Below are positions 11,701-22,224 of a stretch of 64,000 nt of DNA, one piece after another. The stretch's first letter is position 1. Each line of letters starts with the position of its first letter. The notes under the pieces were generated by a model. The model was given only the letters and a program-made list of their open reading frames with translations. It was not told the origin of the DNA and did no database searches. The DNA comes from Dactylellina haptotyla (lineage: Eukaryota; Ascomycota; Orbiliomycetes; Orbiliales; Orbiliaceae), in NCBI GenBank assembly GCA_031310005.1, contig CM062380.1, positions 1 through 64,000 of the forward strand, in the 5' to 3' direction. The translations under genes were made by a program, and so were the position numbers.

Positions 11701-14591
11701 ATATTTACCCCAGATTCGTGACGTACCCATACAAGCCTCTAGTACTAGTATATCTAAGGATGGCTAGCACGAGACTTCGGATACCTGAACCGAAAAATCG
11801 ACTCCTTCGGCCGAAATCTGGGGTCAATAGTGAACTTCCTGTCCAGTCTCCACGAAACCCCTCGCGCGGTCCATTTCCTGACTAGCGGAACCCATTCAAA
11901 TTGCATGATAGTAGAATAAACTTCTGTTGACATTGCCGCATCACAAAATTCTCAAGATCCCGAGCTGGAAGTTTCTTACAGACCGAGAAGAAAAGACACA
12001 CATACTAATTTTTTTAATAAAATAGAGCCATAATTTTGAAGTTCCTCGCAGCAATTCTCAAGATCATCAATCTCAATACCCTTCCTAGGCTTCATTTGAA
12101 CCTTGATACCCTTTACTGGGGGCTGTTGTGGAACGTTATGATATACGGCGAGCGTAGCGTCTAAACGAGTATCACTTTTATTTACAAATCAGCCGCTGTG
12201 CCTGGTCTCGCCGCTGTGCCTCGTTTCAGCTAATAGAAGATTTGTTGTAAGACAAACCTCGTAGCTATACAGATTAGCTCTTCAGGATCGGAGAATTCTC
12301 GGTCCAAATCGATTGCGATTGCATATGCACACATCCTATTAGTGGTACAGACATGGAAGAGCCCCATGGGTAATCTTCCACTTTATTACCTTACGTATTA
12401 ACCTAGTCGTTCAAAGATCTAGGGAGAGACGCGCGTCACAATATCTTAAGAAGTCTCGTATACGAACGATTAATCACAATTGTGCAATCGTCTTCAATTA
12501 TGTGATCTCAGGAACCAAAAATCGATTATCGATCCCAAAACGTCTCCTCAAACGAATTGACTATAAAACTAGCTGTGGTCTTTTCCAAAACCAGGAATTT
12601 ACTTTCAGATGTGTGAAGATTATAATCAAGTTCAATACTACGGTTGAGGGATCATCACTGGCAGGCTGTTTAATTTATTTTTGACAGTACATGTGGATGG
12701 ATGCGTATTAATACTGCATGCCGGATCCTGGGCTGCGCTTTCCAGCTGAGGAAACGTGCAAAGAATATTCGTCTGAGTTGCAAAACCAGTTCCTGTTTTC
12801 TTGTTCCCAGCCTCCAACAAGTCCCGGATCAGTGCCTTTCGTAATCCAAACCCATTACCCTCTACACGATTACAAAGGGGCTGGTTGCACGTCTATGTTA
12901 TGAACCGAGTCAAGCTGGGTTCGATAACGATTACTAAGTGTATATAATTTACTTCTAAAGGGGACCAGCACTATTTTCGCAACTGTCAACGCGCGCCGCC
13001 GAAATCTTAGCGTATCCACCCAATCATCAAGTTATAGTGGGCGACGTATTTGTATTTGCGTTGTCTTGCCTGCGAGGCAACGACATACCACAGCTTTGGT
13101 CCCGAGACTGCACGCCTGTCACCTCTTATGTCTACTTAGATAGTAGGTTGATACTCTGTCGCAATTTCGTATACACGTCAATTCGTTTATATGTCACTCG
13201 AAATTCAAACTTCATTCTACGATAGCTGGAAAAACCTCAAGGTGGATGAGTTCACAGCCCAGACCTCACCTCTTCACCCAGTATTGTGACTTTCTGCCGC
13301 CTAGCCTTCTTATATATATATGAATCGGAAACCTCCACCAAGCCATCGTAGTACCGTACCAGTGTAACTTCACTAGTATTTAATTGCCAGCTCCCAACGA
13401 GAAATTTAGAAATACGTTTGTGTATATGAACTGAAGCTCACTTGTTTCCTTGCAATATCTAGAAAGAGATATCATTGTACGATAATTGCATTGATATAGA
13501 CAACAGGAACCAAACCAACCAACTAAAATAATTAAGCATGTTTCCCAAACATCATTGATATGGAACCAACGATCTTAGGTCGATCGCCCTGGTTTCTCTC
13601 ATGTAGAGCATTCTGGTTTTTGTTAAGCTAGAATTGTCCTCAGGCATATAATTCAATACGCCACTTTTTTTACCGGCTAGTGTAGAATCGTTCAAATCAT
13701 ATTGTAGATTTAAAACAGGAAGAGACTTCTTCCGCAAAATCATTTGTTGTTGATATTTTGAGAGCCTATAATTAGAGTATTGGAGTGAGCTCGACCTTAA
13801 TTCAGCCCGCCACAGTTGCCGGCGCGATTAAGATATATCTAGATTTTGTTTAGCCCCGCTGCAACAAATAGGAGCATTTCCGAAAGGAAACAAGCTTCTC
13901 TGCAGCGTTGGCTGTCTTTGCAGAGACTGGGCTAAAGAGAGTCAAAATTTCGGCTTCTCCTTGGAAAGGCGCGGGTAATATGGCCTAATTAGGGGCCAGC
14001 GCAACTCGTCGCTCAGCCCTGGGCTTTGGTTCAGAGGATTGCAACCGTTTCCTCGCTCTAAATTGCACCCCGGCCAATTTTCTTTCACTCCGATTGGTTT
14101 CTCCCAGCCCTGAGGTTTAATAATGGCATAGTAGACAAGCCAGTTGACCGGGCTATATGGGCAGGTGATTTCTCTGGACAACGGAGATTTCAAACAGAAA
14201 TGCCATTTTCGTGCTGAATGCAACATTGTTGCATGATGGCATTGAAGGACTTGTCCAACCTTCGTTAGGCTGCGAACTAGACCGCTCCAGCCAGCCATGG
14301 CTTGTGCTCAACACATTGCTCCACGATAGGCCAGAAGGGAAACATCCATGCTTCACAACTTTGTGGAAATGAGTAGCTGGTATGACATGGCTTTATTTTA
14401 AAAACACCTCAGCTCACAAGCTGAGGTGCGAAATAATATTTAAAGACCCCGCGAGGCCTCGTTGGATAGCTATTTCTCATCATCATCCACTATCGCTTGA
14501 CAATCATCACTCGTTCTCAATCGATTAATCATTCACTCGCTTTTCGCCCTATAAAACATATCTCACAAGTAGATACACTCGCTATTTCAAA
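8742..14591. other. 5.8-kb stretch without a recognisable gene
   Basis: Both strands were read. Open frames here are short (at most about 118 codons, at 13942-14298 on the minus strand), lack recognisable motifs, and do not join by plausible introns into a known family. Base composition is ordinary for the window (not the AT-rich type), with a GC-richer patch near 10300-10430. The proximal 500 bases at the left are the promoter of the divergent MFS gene, and the right end is the promoter of the phiA-like gene. It may be old, decayed transposon sequence or long regulatory DNA. Nothing decides between them. Confidence 0.45.
14405..14428. repeat. perfect 10-bp inverted repeat upstream of the phiA-like gene
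   Basis: CACCTCAGCT at 14405-14414 and AGCTGAGGTG at 14419-14428 are exact reverse complements separated by four bases. The element lies about 165 bp before the ATG at 14592 and is flanked by A-runs on the left. A stem of this quality could be a binding site for a dimeric transcription factor or a transcribed hairpin. Confidence 0.7.
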
Positions 14592-15206
14592 ATGGTCTTT
14601 ATCAAAGCGGCAGCTCTCCTCTCATTCCTCACTGCAGTCTCTGCTGCTCCAGCGGCCGAAGTCGAAGCGCGTGGAACAATTCCCAACTCTGCCTTCGGTT
14701 TCCTCGCACTTCGCTCTGCTTCTCCAATTCATTTCAGCAGTTTGAACGCCAATGGCGGTAAGATCTGGCTCGGAAAGCCAACTTCGACCTACTGCCCTGT
14801 CGCGAAGAACCTTTGCCCGAAGGGCAAAGATACTTCATTCTGGATCAACAACCAGTACTGGACCGCCAGCATGAATGCTATTGTTCCAGGAGGTCAACAA
14901 TTATACATTGATCCTACTGGTGCTCTTTCATACACCCAGGCCCACTCTGCTTTCATCCCCAGCGGGTCGATCACCAAAGGGTTCCAAGTTAAAAAGGAGG
15001 TCAACGATTTGTACTACTTGAGCCACTGCGAGGGAGGCTTCCTGGCTTGCCCACCCAACAAGAGCGGTACTGGACCATGGAAGGTCTTTATCGATGTCAA
15101 GGGAAAGCTCAAGGATAAGGATGTTCCATCCAAGTCCAAGAAGGACTGCTTGGGATTCAATGTCGCTGGTAACCCTGTTAAGGATGCTGTTTGGCAATAT
15201 GCCTAA
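14592..15206 (+). CDS. phiA: phiA-like secreted cell-wall protein
   Basis: Intronless, 204 residues. Residues 1-19 are a signal peptide (cleavage after VSAA/PAA). The mature start has an RG processing-like site, then FLALRSASPIHFSSLN and IWLGKPTSTYCP, followed by VPGGQQLYIDPTGALSYTQAH. This order closely matches the Aspergillus phiA family (phialide-development wall protein, also described as an IgE-binding protein) over its whole length. Four to six Cys residues probably form disulfides. In Aspergillus the protein is an abundant wall component needed for normal conidiation; that role is known from the family and is only inferred here. A TATAAAA element lies at about 14550 and a perfect hairpin at 14405-14428. 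The gene stands alone between a long gene-free stretch and the truncated EI24-type gene. Confidence 0.85.
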   Translation: MVFIKAAALLSFLTAVSAAPAAEVEARGTIPNSAFGFLALRSASPIHFSSLNANGGKIWLGKPTSTYCPVAKNLCPKGKDTSFWINNQYWTASMNAIVPGGQQLYIDPTGALSYTQAHSAFIPSGSITKGFQVKKEVNDLYYLSHCEGGFLACPPNKSGTGPWKVFIDVKGKLKDKDVPSKSKKDCLGFNVAGNPVKDAVWQYA

Positions 15207-15554
15207 GTTTTTGCATTATGAATATTGATGTCTGGATTCAATATGGGTGGGTAAAACATGGTGTTAGTGGTTTTTGATGTATACGAATATTAACGCGGTA
15301 CACGAATATATATTGTTAAATCGGTAGCTAAATAATCATAATTTTATTTTAATACGGATCTTATCTTAATAGTGTCCTTTCGGGCCATATCATCTAAGAC
15401 CAATGAAATAATATGCGAACTAGTAGAAGCATAGAATAATACTGACTAGAATTTACCAAGCTTACAGTTCCATTAAGTAGGAGAGAAAATCTGGGTCTAT
15501 GACTCCACAGCAAGCAGCGGGGTTGTTTTGCGTAATGTTCAAATCCGATGACAT
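15207..15554. other. intergenic between convergent genes
   Basis: About 350 AT-leaning bases separate the 3' ends of the phiA-like gene (+) and the truncated EI24-type gene (-). No coding signal. Contains runs such as TATATATT near 15306 that could serve 3'-end formation. Confidence 0.5.
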
Positions 15555-16014
15555 TTAAGAAGCCTTTTTCCCGCGATTTACCTCAATGTTCTCCATTTTG
15601 GCCGCCCAGAGCGCAGCGCCGACAGTGTGAGTAAAGGCGAAGACAATATTAGCCAGAGGAATTAGGTTCAGGAGAACACAAGACAAGCCGAATCTATCAA
15701 TTTGGAGTTGAGTCGTTAGTATGGATCCTGCTATCGCATGCATGATATGCATATTGTTTAACTAACCCAACATATGCGCCTTGGTTCTTCTTGACAAAGT
15801 CCGTTCTCTCCGTATCCGAGAATCCCTTCAACTGGAAATAGCGGGCGTGTTGAGCCGGTCCAACGTTCCTTGCTGTGGTTCGAATCATATTGAGATTAGC
15901 AAATATATGTATCGACAAACTAGAGTATATCAGTAGCTTACCGTTCAAGATGAAGAATACCATGGTTCCGAATATGGGTATGAAATTAAGTGGAAGCAAG
16001 ACTACATAGCGAAT
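15555..16014 (-). pseudogene. 5'-truncated EI24/Rrt8-type membrane protein gene
   Basis: Three exon parts on the minus strand, 16014-15942, 15872-15767 and 15693-15555, join in phase and end at a stop. The visible protein has YVVLLPLNFIPIFGT, then GPAQHARYFQLKGF, FVKKNQGAYVGFG and LIPLANIVFAFTHTVGAALWA. This is the conserved C-terminal half of fungal EI24-domain proteins (the Rrt8/Lds outer-spore-wall and lipid-droplet group). In complete members two or more membrane segments and an N-terminal part of about 100-150 residues come first. Here the coding sequence stops abruptly at 16014, immediately followed by a telomere-like stretch and then the AT-rich block, so the 5' exons and promoter are missing. 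An acceptor-like AG directly before 16014 leaves open a remote upstream exon, but none is seen. The surviving part has no internal stop. Confidence 0.75.
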
Positions 16015-16031
16015 CTAACCTAACCCTAAAC
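16015..16031 (-). repeat. short interstitial telomere-like repeat at the AT-block border
   Basis: On the minus strand this reads TTTAGGGTTAGGTTAG, i.e. one perfect TTAGGG unit with one or two imperfect units either side. It lies between the broken EI24-type gene and the AT-rich block. TTAGGG is the usual telomere repeat of filamentous ascomycetes. It is short enough to arise by chance, but its position at a gene breakpoint is notable. Confidence 0.5.
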
Positions 16032-19000
16032 AATATAATTATTATTAACTTTCTATTTTTTATTTTTTTTATTTTCTTTGTATTGCATAAGGTAGAAATT
16101 ATAAATATGGAAAATAATTTTAATAAGAAATATAAAAAAAAAATAGATTTTATTTTTATTGTTTTTAAACTATTGATACCAAAAATAAAAAATAGTGGCA
16201 GCTTACTAAGTAAATTAATCAAATTTATATAATAAATTATTAAATTTATCAAAGTTTAATATTTTTACTTTTTTATATTAAATAAAAAATTAAAGTAAAT
16301 TAATAAAATTTACTAAAAAATTATTAAAATCATTAGGGTATTTTTTATTATCATCACTAAAATCCTTATTAAAATTTTTTAAATTTTTAAAATTAAAAAT
16401 TAATTTATAATGAAATCTATTCTTATTTAACATAAAATAAAAATAAATTTTATTTAATTTTTAATTAAATCCTAAAACAATAAATACTATTTTTTTTTTA
16501 ATCATTTTAAGTATATTTTATATATTCTTATAAATTTTAATAGTTACTTAAATTATAATAACCATTTTTTAAATTTTTAAAATTTCTATAATTATTTTTA
16601 AATTTTATAAATATTTATTATTATCCAAGATAATAATTTTAACTAGGTTGTTAGTAGTTTTACTAAATATATATAATTTTTTTTTATATTTATATAATAG
16701 CGTTAAAATAAATTTTATTATTAATAATTAAAATTTTATTTTTATTTTTAAATAGATTAATTTTAAAAATTAATAAGGGTAAAAGTAATATTTTTTTCTA
16801 TTTTTATAAATATAAAAATATTTAATTAATTCTATAAAATTTAGTTTTTAATTTATTTATTTAAATATTATATAAATAAAAATAATTATCTTTTTATTTA
16901 TAGTCTTATTTTTTGAAATAAAATTTTCTAAATTAAAAATACCATTATATATATACTTTTTTAATTAAAAATAATTAATTAAAATATTATATTTCGTATA
17001 TTATTTAATATAATAATATAAATATATAATATTAAAATATATAAAATTTTTTTACTTAAAATATCTAGGTTTTTAATAAAAATATATATAATATTATAAA
17101 ATATTAAAAATAATTTATTTAAAATATATAATAATAATAAAATAAAAATAATTAGATATACTAAATCATAATTAAATTAATTAATAAAAATAAGAACATT
17201 TTATCAATTTTAAAAATAATCTTATATATAGGAATGATCTAATATATTTATAATAAATTATAAATTACAATAGATTATAATTTACAACCTATAATCTATA
17301 ATAAACAATGATTTATAAAATATATTATATTATAATCCAAAATACTAAACAAATAAGTAAACTTTATAATTAAACATACTAAAAATAATATATATCTATA
17401 AATATAAAATACAACAATAGAAATCAAAACAATGTAGTATAAAGCCAGGTACAGGTATTTATACTGTCAAGACTCGTGGTCTGTGACACTATTTTAATTT
17501 AATTATTATATTTTTATATATATATAATTATATAAATATTTACTCCAAAATAAATTTTATATTATAATATAAACTATTATTCTATATAAATCTAATTTTA
17601 ATATAAAAATTAATAATAAATAAAATCGAATTTCTATATAAAAACAATAATAATATATTATTATTTTATACCTAATTATTATTATTTATATAAAATTTTA
17701 AATTTTATAAAAAAATTACCTATATAGAAGCTTATTTTAAAAAAAAAAGATAATATTATAATTTATAAATTTTAATAATATAAATATTTATATTTTATTT
17801 TATACTATATTATTCTAAATTTTATTACTATATTTTATATTTATAAATATATATTATTTTTAATATATTTAATTATAAAACCCACCTACCTATTTAATAC
17901 TTTAAATTATAATATAATATATTTTATAAATTACTATTTACTATAGATTATAAATTGTAAATTATAATTTATTATAATTTATAATCTATTATAAATATAT
18001 TAAATTATTTTTATATATAAAATTATTTTTAAAATTAATAAAGTGTTCTTATTTTTATTAATTAATTTAAATATAATTTAATATATCTAATTATTTTTAC
18101 TCTATTATTGTTATATATTTTAAATAAACTATTTTTGATATTTTATAATTTTATATATATTTTTTATTAAGAGATCTAGGTATCTTAGGTAGAGAGAGAG
18201 TTTTGTATATCTTAGTATTGCATATTTGTACTGTTACATTGGGTAGCGTACGAAGTGTAACATTTTCAAATCAGATTCAAATCTAGACTTAGATTCAAAA
18301 TTATTATTAGAGCTGCTATTACTGTTATTATTATTAATAGTAATAGTAGTAGTAGACTTAAATTTAATAAATTTAAAATTATCATCATTATCACTACCAC
18401 TACTATTAATAATAATGGTAGTAGGCTTGATAATAACAATAATAATAACTATAACCTTAGTCTTCAACTTAAACATTATTTAAACACCATATTTAATTTT
18501 ATTACCCAAACAAAAAATACTTAATTTAAAATAGGTAAGGGTGTACATAGTAGCACCCAAATACTATTTATAATTATATAAATAATTAATATAGATAATT
18601 TTACTTTTTTTAAAAAAATTTTTATATAAATTAAATAAATCTTTATTTAAAATATAAACAATATAAAAAATAAAAATTCTAATCCTGGTTGTTTAAACTA
18701 ATTAAATTATATAATTAAAAGAAAATATTAAAATTAATAAATTATATTTATATTAAATTAAATTAAAATTATGATTAAATAGTAATTTATAATTAGAATA
18801 TATTTTTAATTATTTATTTAAAGTCTAAATTACTTATTTTTTTTAATAAATATATTTTATTGGTAATATTTAAACTTAATAATATTGAAATTTAGGTAAA
18901 AGAAGATTTCCACCTTATTCTTTTAGTAGAAATTATTAACTAAAATTTTTTTAATTATTTAAATATAGAATTAAATAATAAATATAATAATTATTTTAAT

Positions 19001-19859
19001 TTTTTTAATTAAAGTGGTAGTAGCCTTAAATACAACTATTTAATATTTAATATTAAACATAACCTTGTAATATTTGGTTAAAAATTACTTAGTAGATATA
19101 GTTAGTAAAATTAATAAATAAAATAAGTAAAATAATTAAAAAAACTAAAAATAAACATAATAATATTAGTTTTAATATTATAATTATAATTTTAATACTT
19201 ATATGTGGGTTATAATTTATTCTTACATATATAAAGTTTTAATAATGTTACAATTATTAATTATTCTATTATAATAATAGAATTATAATTGAAAAATTAG
19301 GAAATAAATAGGTATAAATTATAAAAAAGAGAGAGTATAGTTTAGCAAAAATAATTAAAAAATTATTTATATATTATTAGTAATAGATATAAGGGAATTA
19401 ATTTTAAAATATTTATTATTGTTAAATGTGGTAGTTAATTGGTGGTAAACGTATTTACTGATTTAATACCATATCATGTTTAGTAATGTGATTAGCTATT
19501 TGTTAAATTTACCAGGTTTGATAGTATTTACTATGTTTACTTGGCGCTAGATGTTGATAATGATGTTGATAGTATAGATGGTAGTGGTAATAATATTGAT
19601 AAGCATCGCTAAATCTGGATTTTTAATATTGATGGACTTATTAGTTGTTAATTATACTAGGCTTGCGGTTTAGTCCTGGTTACTAGCAAACCCGGTTGGT
19701 TAATTAACTAACTAGTTATTAGGTTAATATATTACTTTGGTTGTCAATTATTCGATTAAGAATCAAATGCAATAACCTAATTTATTAATTTAATTTATTA
19801 ATTTAATTTTTTAGTAAGGGACCCTAATTAGTAAAGATCTAATATCAATTTTCGATTCA
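16032..19859. other. AT-rich block, probably RIP-altered repeat DNA
   Basis: About 3.8 kb consisting almost wholly of A and T, with stops in every frame and no gene. Small islands of normal composition remain near 17440-17500, 18160-18260 and from about 19430 on. The extreme composition and the transition-type differences between the two arms of the internal inverted repeat (17057-18195) point to repeat-induced point mutation of former repetitive DNA followed by drift. No element family can be recognised. The right border is gradual, the left border sharp. It could act as heterochromatin. Confidence 0.75.
17057..18195. repeat. large imperfect inverted repeat inside the AT-rich block
   Basis: The stretch from about 17057 to at least 17450 can be aligned by eye to the reverse complement of about 17800 to 18195. 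Matching landmarks in order are a CTAGG/CCTAG word, then AATAATTAGATATAYTAAAT, then AAAATAAGAACA and a run of TATAATCTATA words. Most differences are C/T or G/A. The left arm keeps a less mutated island near 17450-17500 where the partner has A or T in place of G or C. An AT-only palindrome at 17646-17665 lies close to the centre. The borders are estimates. Confidence 0.65.
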
Positions 19860-20180
19860 ATGGGGTGTTTGACTGCAATATATTTCCGAAAGTGGAAGGG
19901 TCACCCCAGTTCCGACCAATTACAAAATCGACACCGGGGGTCATCGACAATAAAACTACCGGTTAGGTCACAACATGGGCAAGTTTCTTTGGTTACTCAG
20001 CAACTGGTGGCTCTAGCAAGAGAGGCAGGAAATAATTGGGAGCAAGTAAGCCAGAACGATAGAAAAAAGGCTCTCTTCTATAAAGTGGGTGCATATTTGG
20101 ACATGATAGCTGCTCAAAACAGTTATTTCTCTGAGCATTCAGAAGATCTTGGCAATTTAGTAATATTAAAGGAGGTATAA
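19860..20180 (+). CDS. small ORF of unknown function at the edge of the AT block
   Basis: A 106-codon frame starting with ATG in sequence of normal composition directly beside the AT-rich block. The protein is polar. The second half, from LVTQQLVALAREAGNNWEQV through KKALFYKVGAYLDMIAAQN, could form amphipathic helices. I do not recognise a family, and there is no signal peptide or membrane segment. It could be a real small gene, the remaining exon of a gene cut by the AT-rich DNA, or a chance frame. It runs convergently to the surface-protein gene, with only about 130 bases between the two stops. Confidence 0.3.
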   Translation: MGCLTAIYFRKWKGHPSSDQLQNRHRGSSTIKLPVRSQHGQVSLVTQQLVALAREAGNNWEQVSQNDRKKALFYKVGAYLDMIAAQNSYFSEHSEDLGNLVILKEV

Positions 20181-20311
20181 AATATTACTCCTATATGTTC
20201 TTAACCCCTAACCACTATGTGTTCGTGGTCCGAGCCACACACGGCAAGCAATATCGCGGGATATCTACGTGGGGTAACTTTGATAATTCTTATCTACCCG
20301 ATAGTGAAATC

Positions 20312-22224
20312 TTACGGTCGACCCGAAACTAGTTTATACATCCCATAGTAATCAAAACTAGTGGTTCCAGTAGCACAGAAAATATCTTTCTCGTTACCAA
20401 GGGTATTGAAACTAGAGTTTCATGAATATTGGTTACTAGAAACTTCCATAGCTGATATATTTGGGAGTTTTGAACTTACATATAACAGATTCCAAGACCC
20501 GGTTGTGAGCCATTAAGATGATCATATTCAAATTCCACACACGTTGGGTTTGATACACATCTTAAGGCACAGTCTTCAACATCGGCTGAGTTGAAAGCGG
20601 CGTAGTAGAAATTGTTAGGGCTAGCATTTCCAACGTAGACACAGTTGTGACCTTGCCGGACTACGTTGAAGGTGTAGACTTTAGGTATAGTAATTCGTGC
20701 TGTTCGTTTTGGTCAGATTGTTAGCAAACCGATATTCTAGCTAATAGAGACTCCGTTATCGAAAACTATGGATACTTGCAAACAGAGGTAGCCGTAACGT
20801 GGTTTGTAATGACTATCGTTGACGATGCTACATTAGTGGTCTAGTTAAAGATATCTACGTTAGCACTCAGATCATTCCTTTTTTGATCAGATAAATCACA
20901 AAGAATCCAAATAGTCGTCATACGGTAGTATAAGTAATTGAGGTTGTTGTTGCATCCGTAGAAGCCGTTTGGTTTATTGTTACCGCGTCTAATTTCAGCT
21001 TTAGCATGGACTATTAAATTCCTATCAAATACAAGGCGGCTGTTAACTTACCAGGAGTCACCGTGCCCGTAGTCGTTGTGATAGGCAATGTAATCTCTTC
21101 AGTATTTGTTATAGAGAAAGTCGCCGTTATAACTAGAGTTTTGAATACAGGATCTATACAGAGGTTAGCACGCATATTGATGATGGCTCATGCTGAAATA
21201 GTTACAACATACTAGGTGTACTGGTCCCAGTTGTAACAGTCATTAAAACGCTAGTCGTTCCTACAACTTTAGTCATCAACGTGACTGTTGAAGTTGAAGT
21301 TGTGCCTGTAGCTACGCAGATGCAAACATCTGACAATAAGCTCGAAGCGATCCCGAGCAGCTCTGCAAAGAAGATAAAGTTAGCATGATCACCCATCAAG
21401 AGCCTTTTACCGACGTTTTAGCAGCTGTCTTACTTGGAAGGTCTACCCTACGCTCCTCTATATCCCTCTTTGCAGGATTTGGCGACGGTTGCAGATTTGC
21501 AGTATTCTTCACAACCGAAGTAGTTGTAGTAGTCGTTCCATCCGTGGTGACTGTGAACGTGGTTCTGTGATATCCCGTTTTAGCATTATAGATAGACTAG
21601 GTTGTGTCAACCAAGGACGCGCTAACATGAATGTAGTGACTGATATCGTAAGAGTATCCGTAACTTGTAAGGTTTTGACGTTCGTCTTCGTGGTAACAGC
21701 TGTAATCGTCGGCGTTTCTGCGGTAGCTGCAACATCGATATAAACGGTTGAAGTATCGGTCTCAGTAGTAAATACTGAAGTGATACTGGTGGTGGCTGTT
21801 GAGACAGTGGGTGTCGGTGCCTTGTAAAGAAAATACACGTCAGCAAGCCTGGCCTCAAAAGGGTTAGGCACGTTATAATATAAGACATACTATGGCAATC
21901 ACATTCGAGTAGATCGTAGAAGTCGAAATGCTGGTTGTGGATGTTGTAGTCACTTGAGCCGACATGGGCAGATTAGCTACTTGACAGGCACAATATTGAC
22001 GTATGAATGCTCAATTGAGTACAGTGCTCACCAGTGATAGTAGCGTATTTGTGAACAAAAGAAGAGCAATATTTTATGCCTTCACTAGCTGGTACGAAAT
22101 TGATTATCTTGACCGCGGCACTAACCCATGGTGTTTTGCAAGATACAACACTGGCCCGAGGTAGGACACCAGCAAAGGCACTCGAAGCTAGGCCGGCGTA
22201 TAACAAGAGGTCCCGGGTATACAT
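20312..22224 (-). CDS. secreted Thr-rich protein with a Cys-rich apple/PAN-like C-terminal module
   Basis: About ten exons on the minus strand: 22224-22032, 21979-21903, 21820-21627, 21564-21434, 21362-21213, 21153-21052, 20988-20924, one near 20840-20776, 20699-20480 and 20411-20312. The first residues form a signal peptide. A short Cys domain follows (VVSCKTPWVSAAVKIINFVP, then YCSSFV). Many TVT/TTT-type repeats come next. The end, HNCVYVGNASPNNFYYAAF plus CALRCVSNPTCVEFEYD and DIFCATGTTSFDYYGMYKL, resembles the PAN/apple-like modules found at the end of many fungal Thr-rich surface proteins. All junctions fit except that between 20776 and 20699: the most repeat-like reading of the exon at 20840-20776 leaves the next exon out of frame, whereas a shorter exon 20812-20776 keeps the frame (422 codons in total). 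Probable wall or adhesion protein; ligand unknown. Confidence 0.7.

Noticed and set aside
13942-14298. 118-codon minus-strand frame before the phiA-like gene
   Set aside because: No motif, no signal peptide and no plausible introns around it; it overlaps the promoter side of the phiA-like gene.
18234-18476. 80-codon Ile/Thr/Asn-rich frame in the AT block
   Set aside because: Low-complexity translation of AT-rich triplet runs (ATT/AAT/AGT repeats), not a gene.
16032-19859. Mitochondrial DNA insertion as the cause of the AT block
   Set aside because: No mitochondrial gene or intron-ORF fragment is recognisable, and the transition-type differences between the inverted arms fit RIP better.
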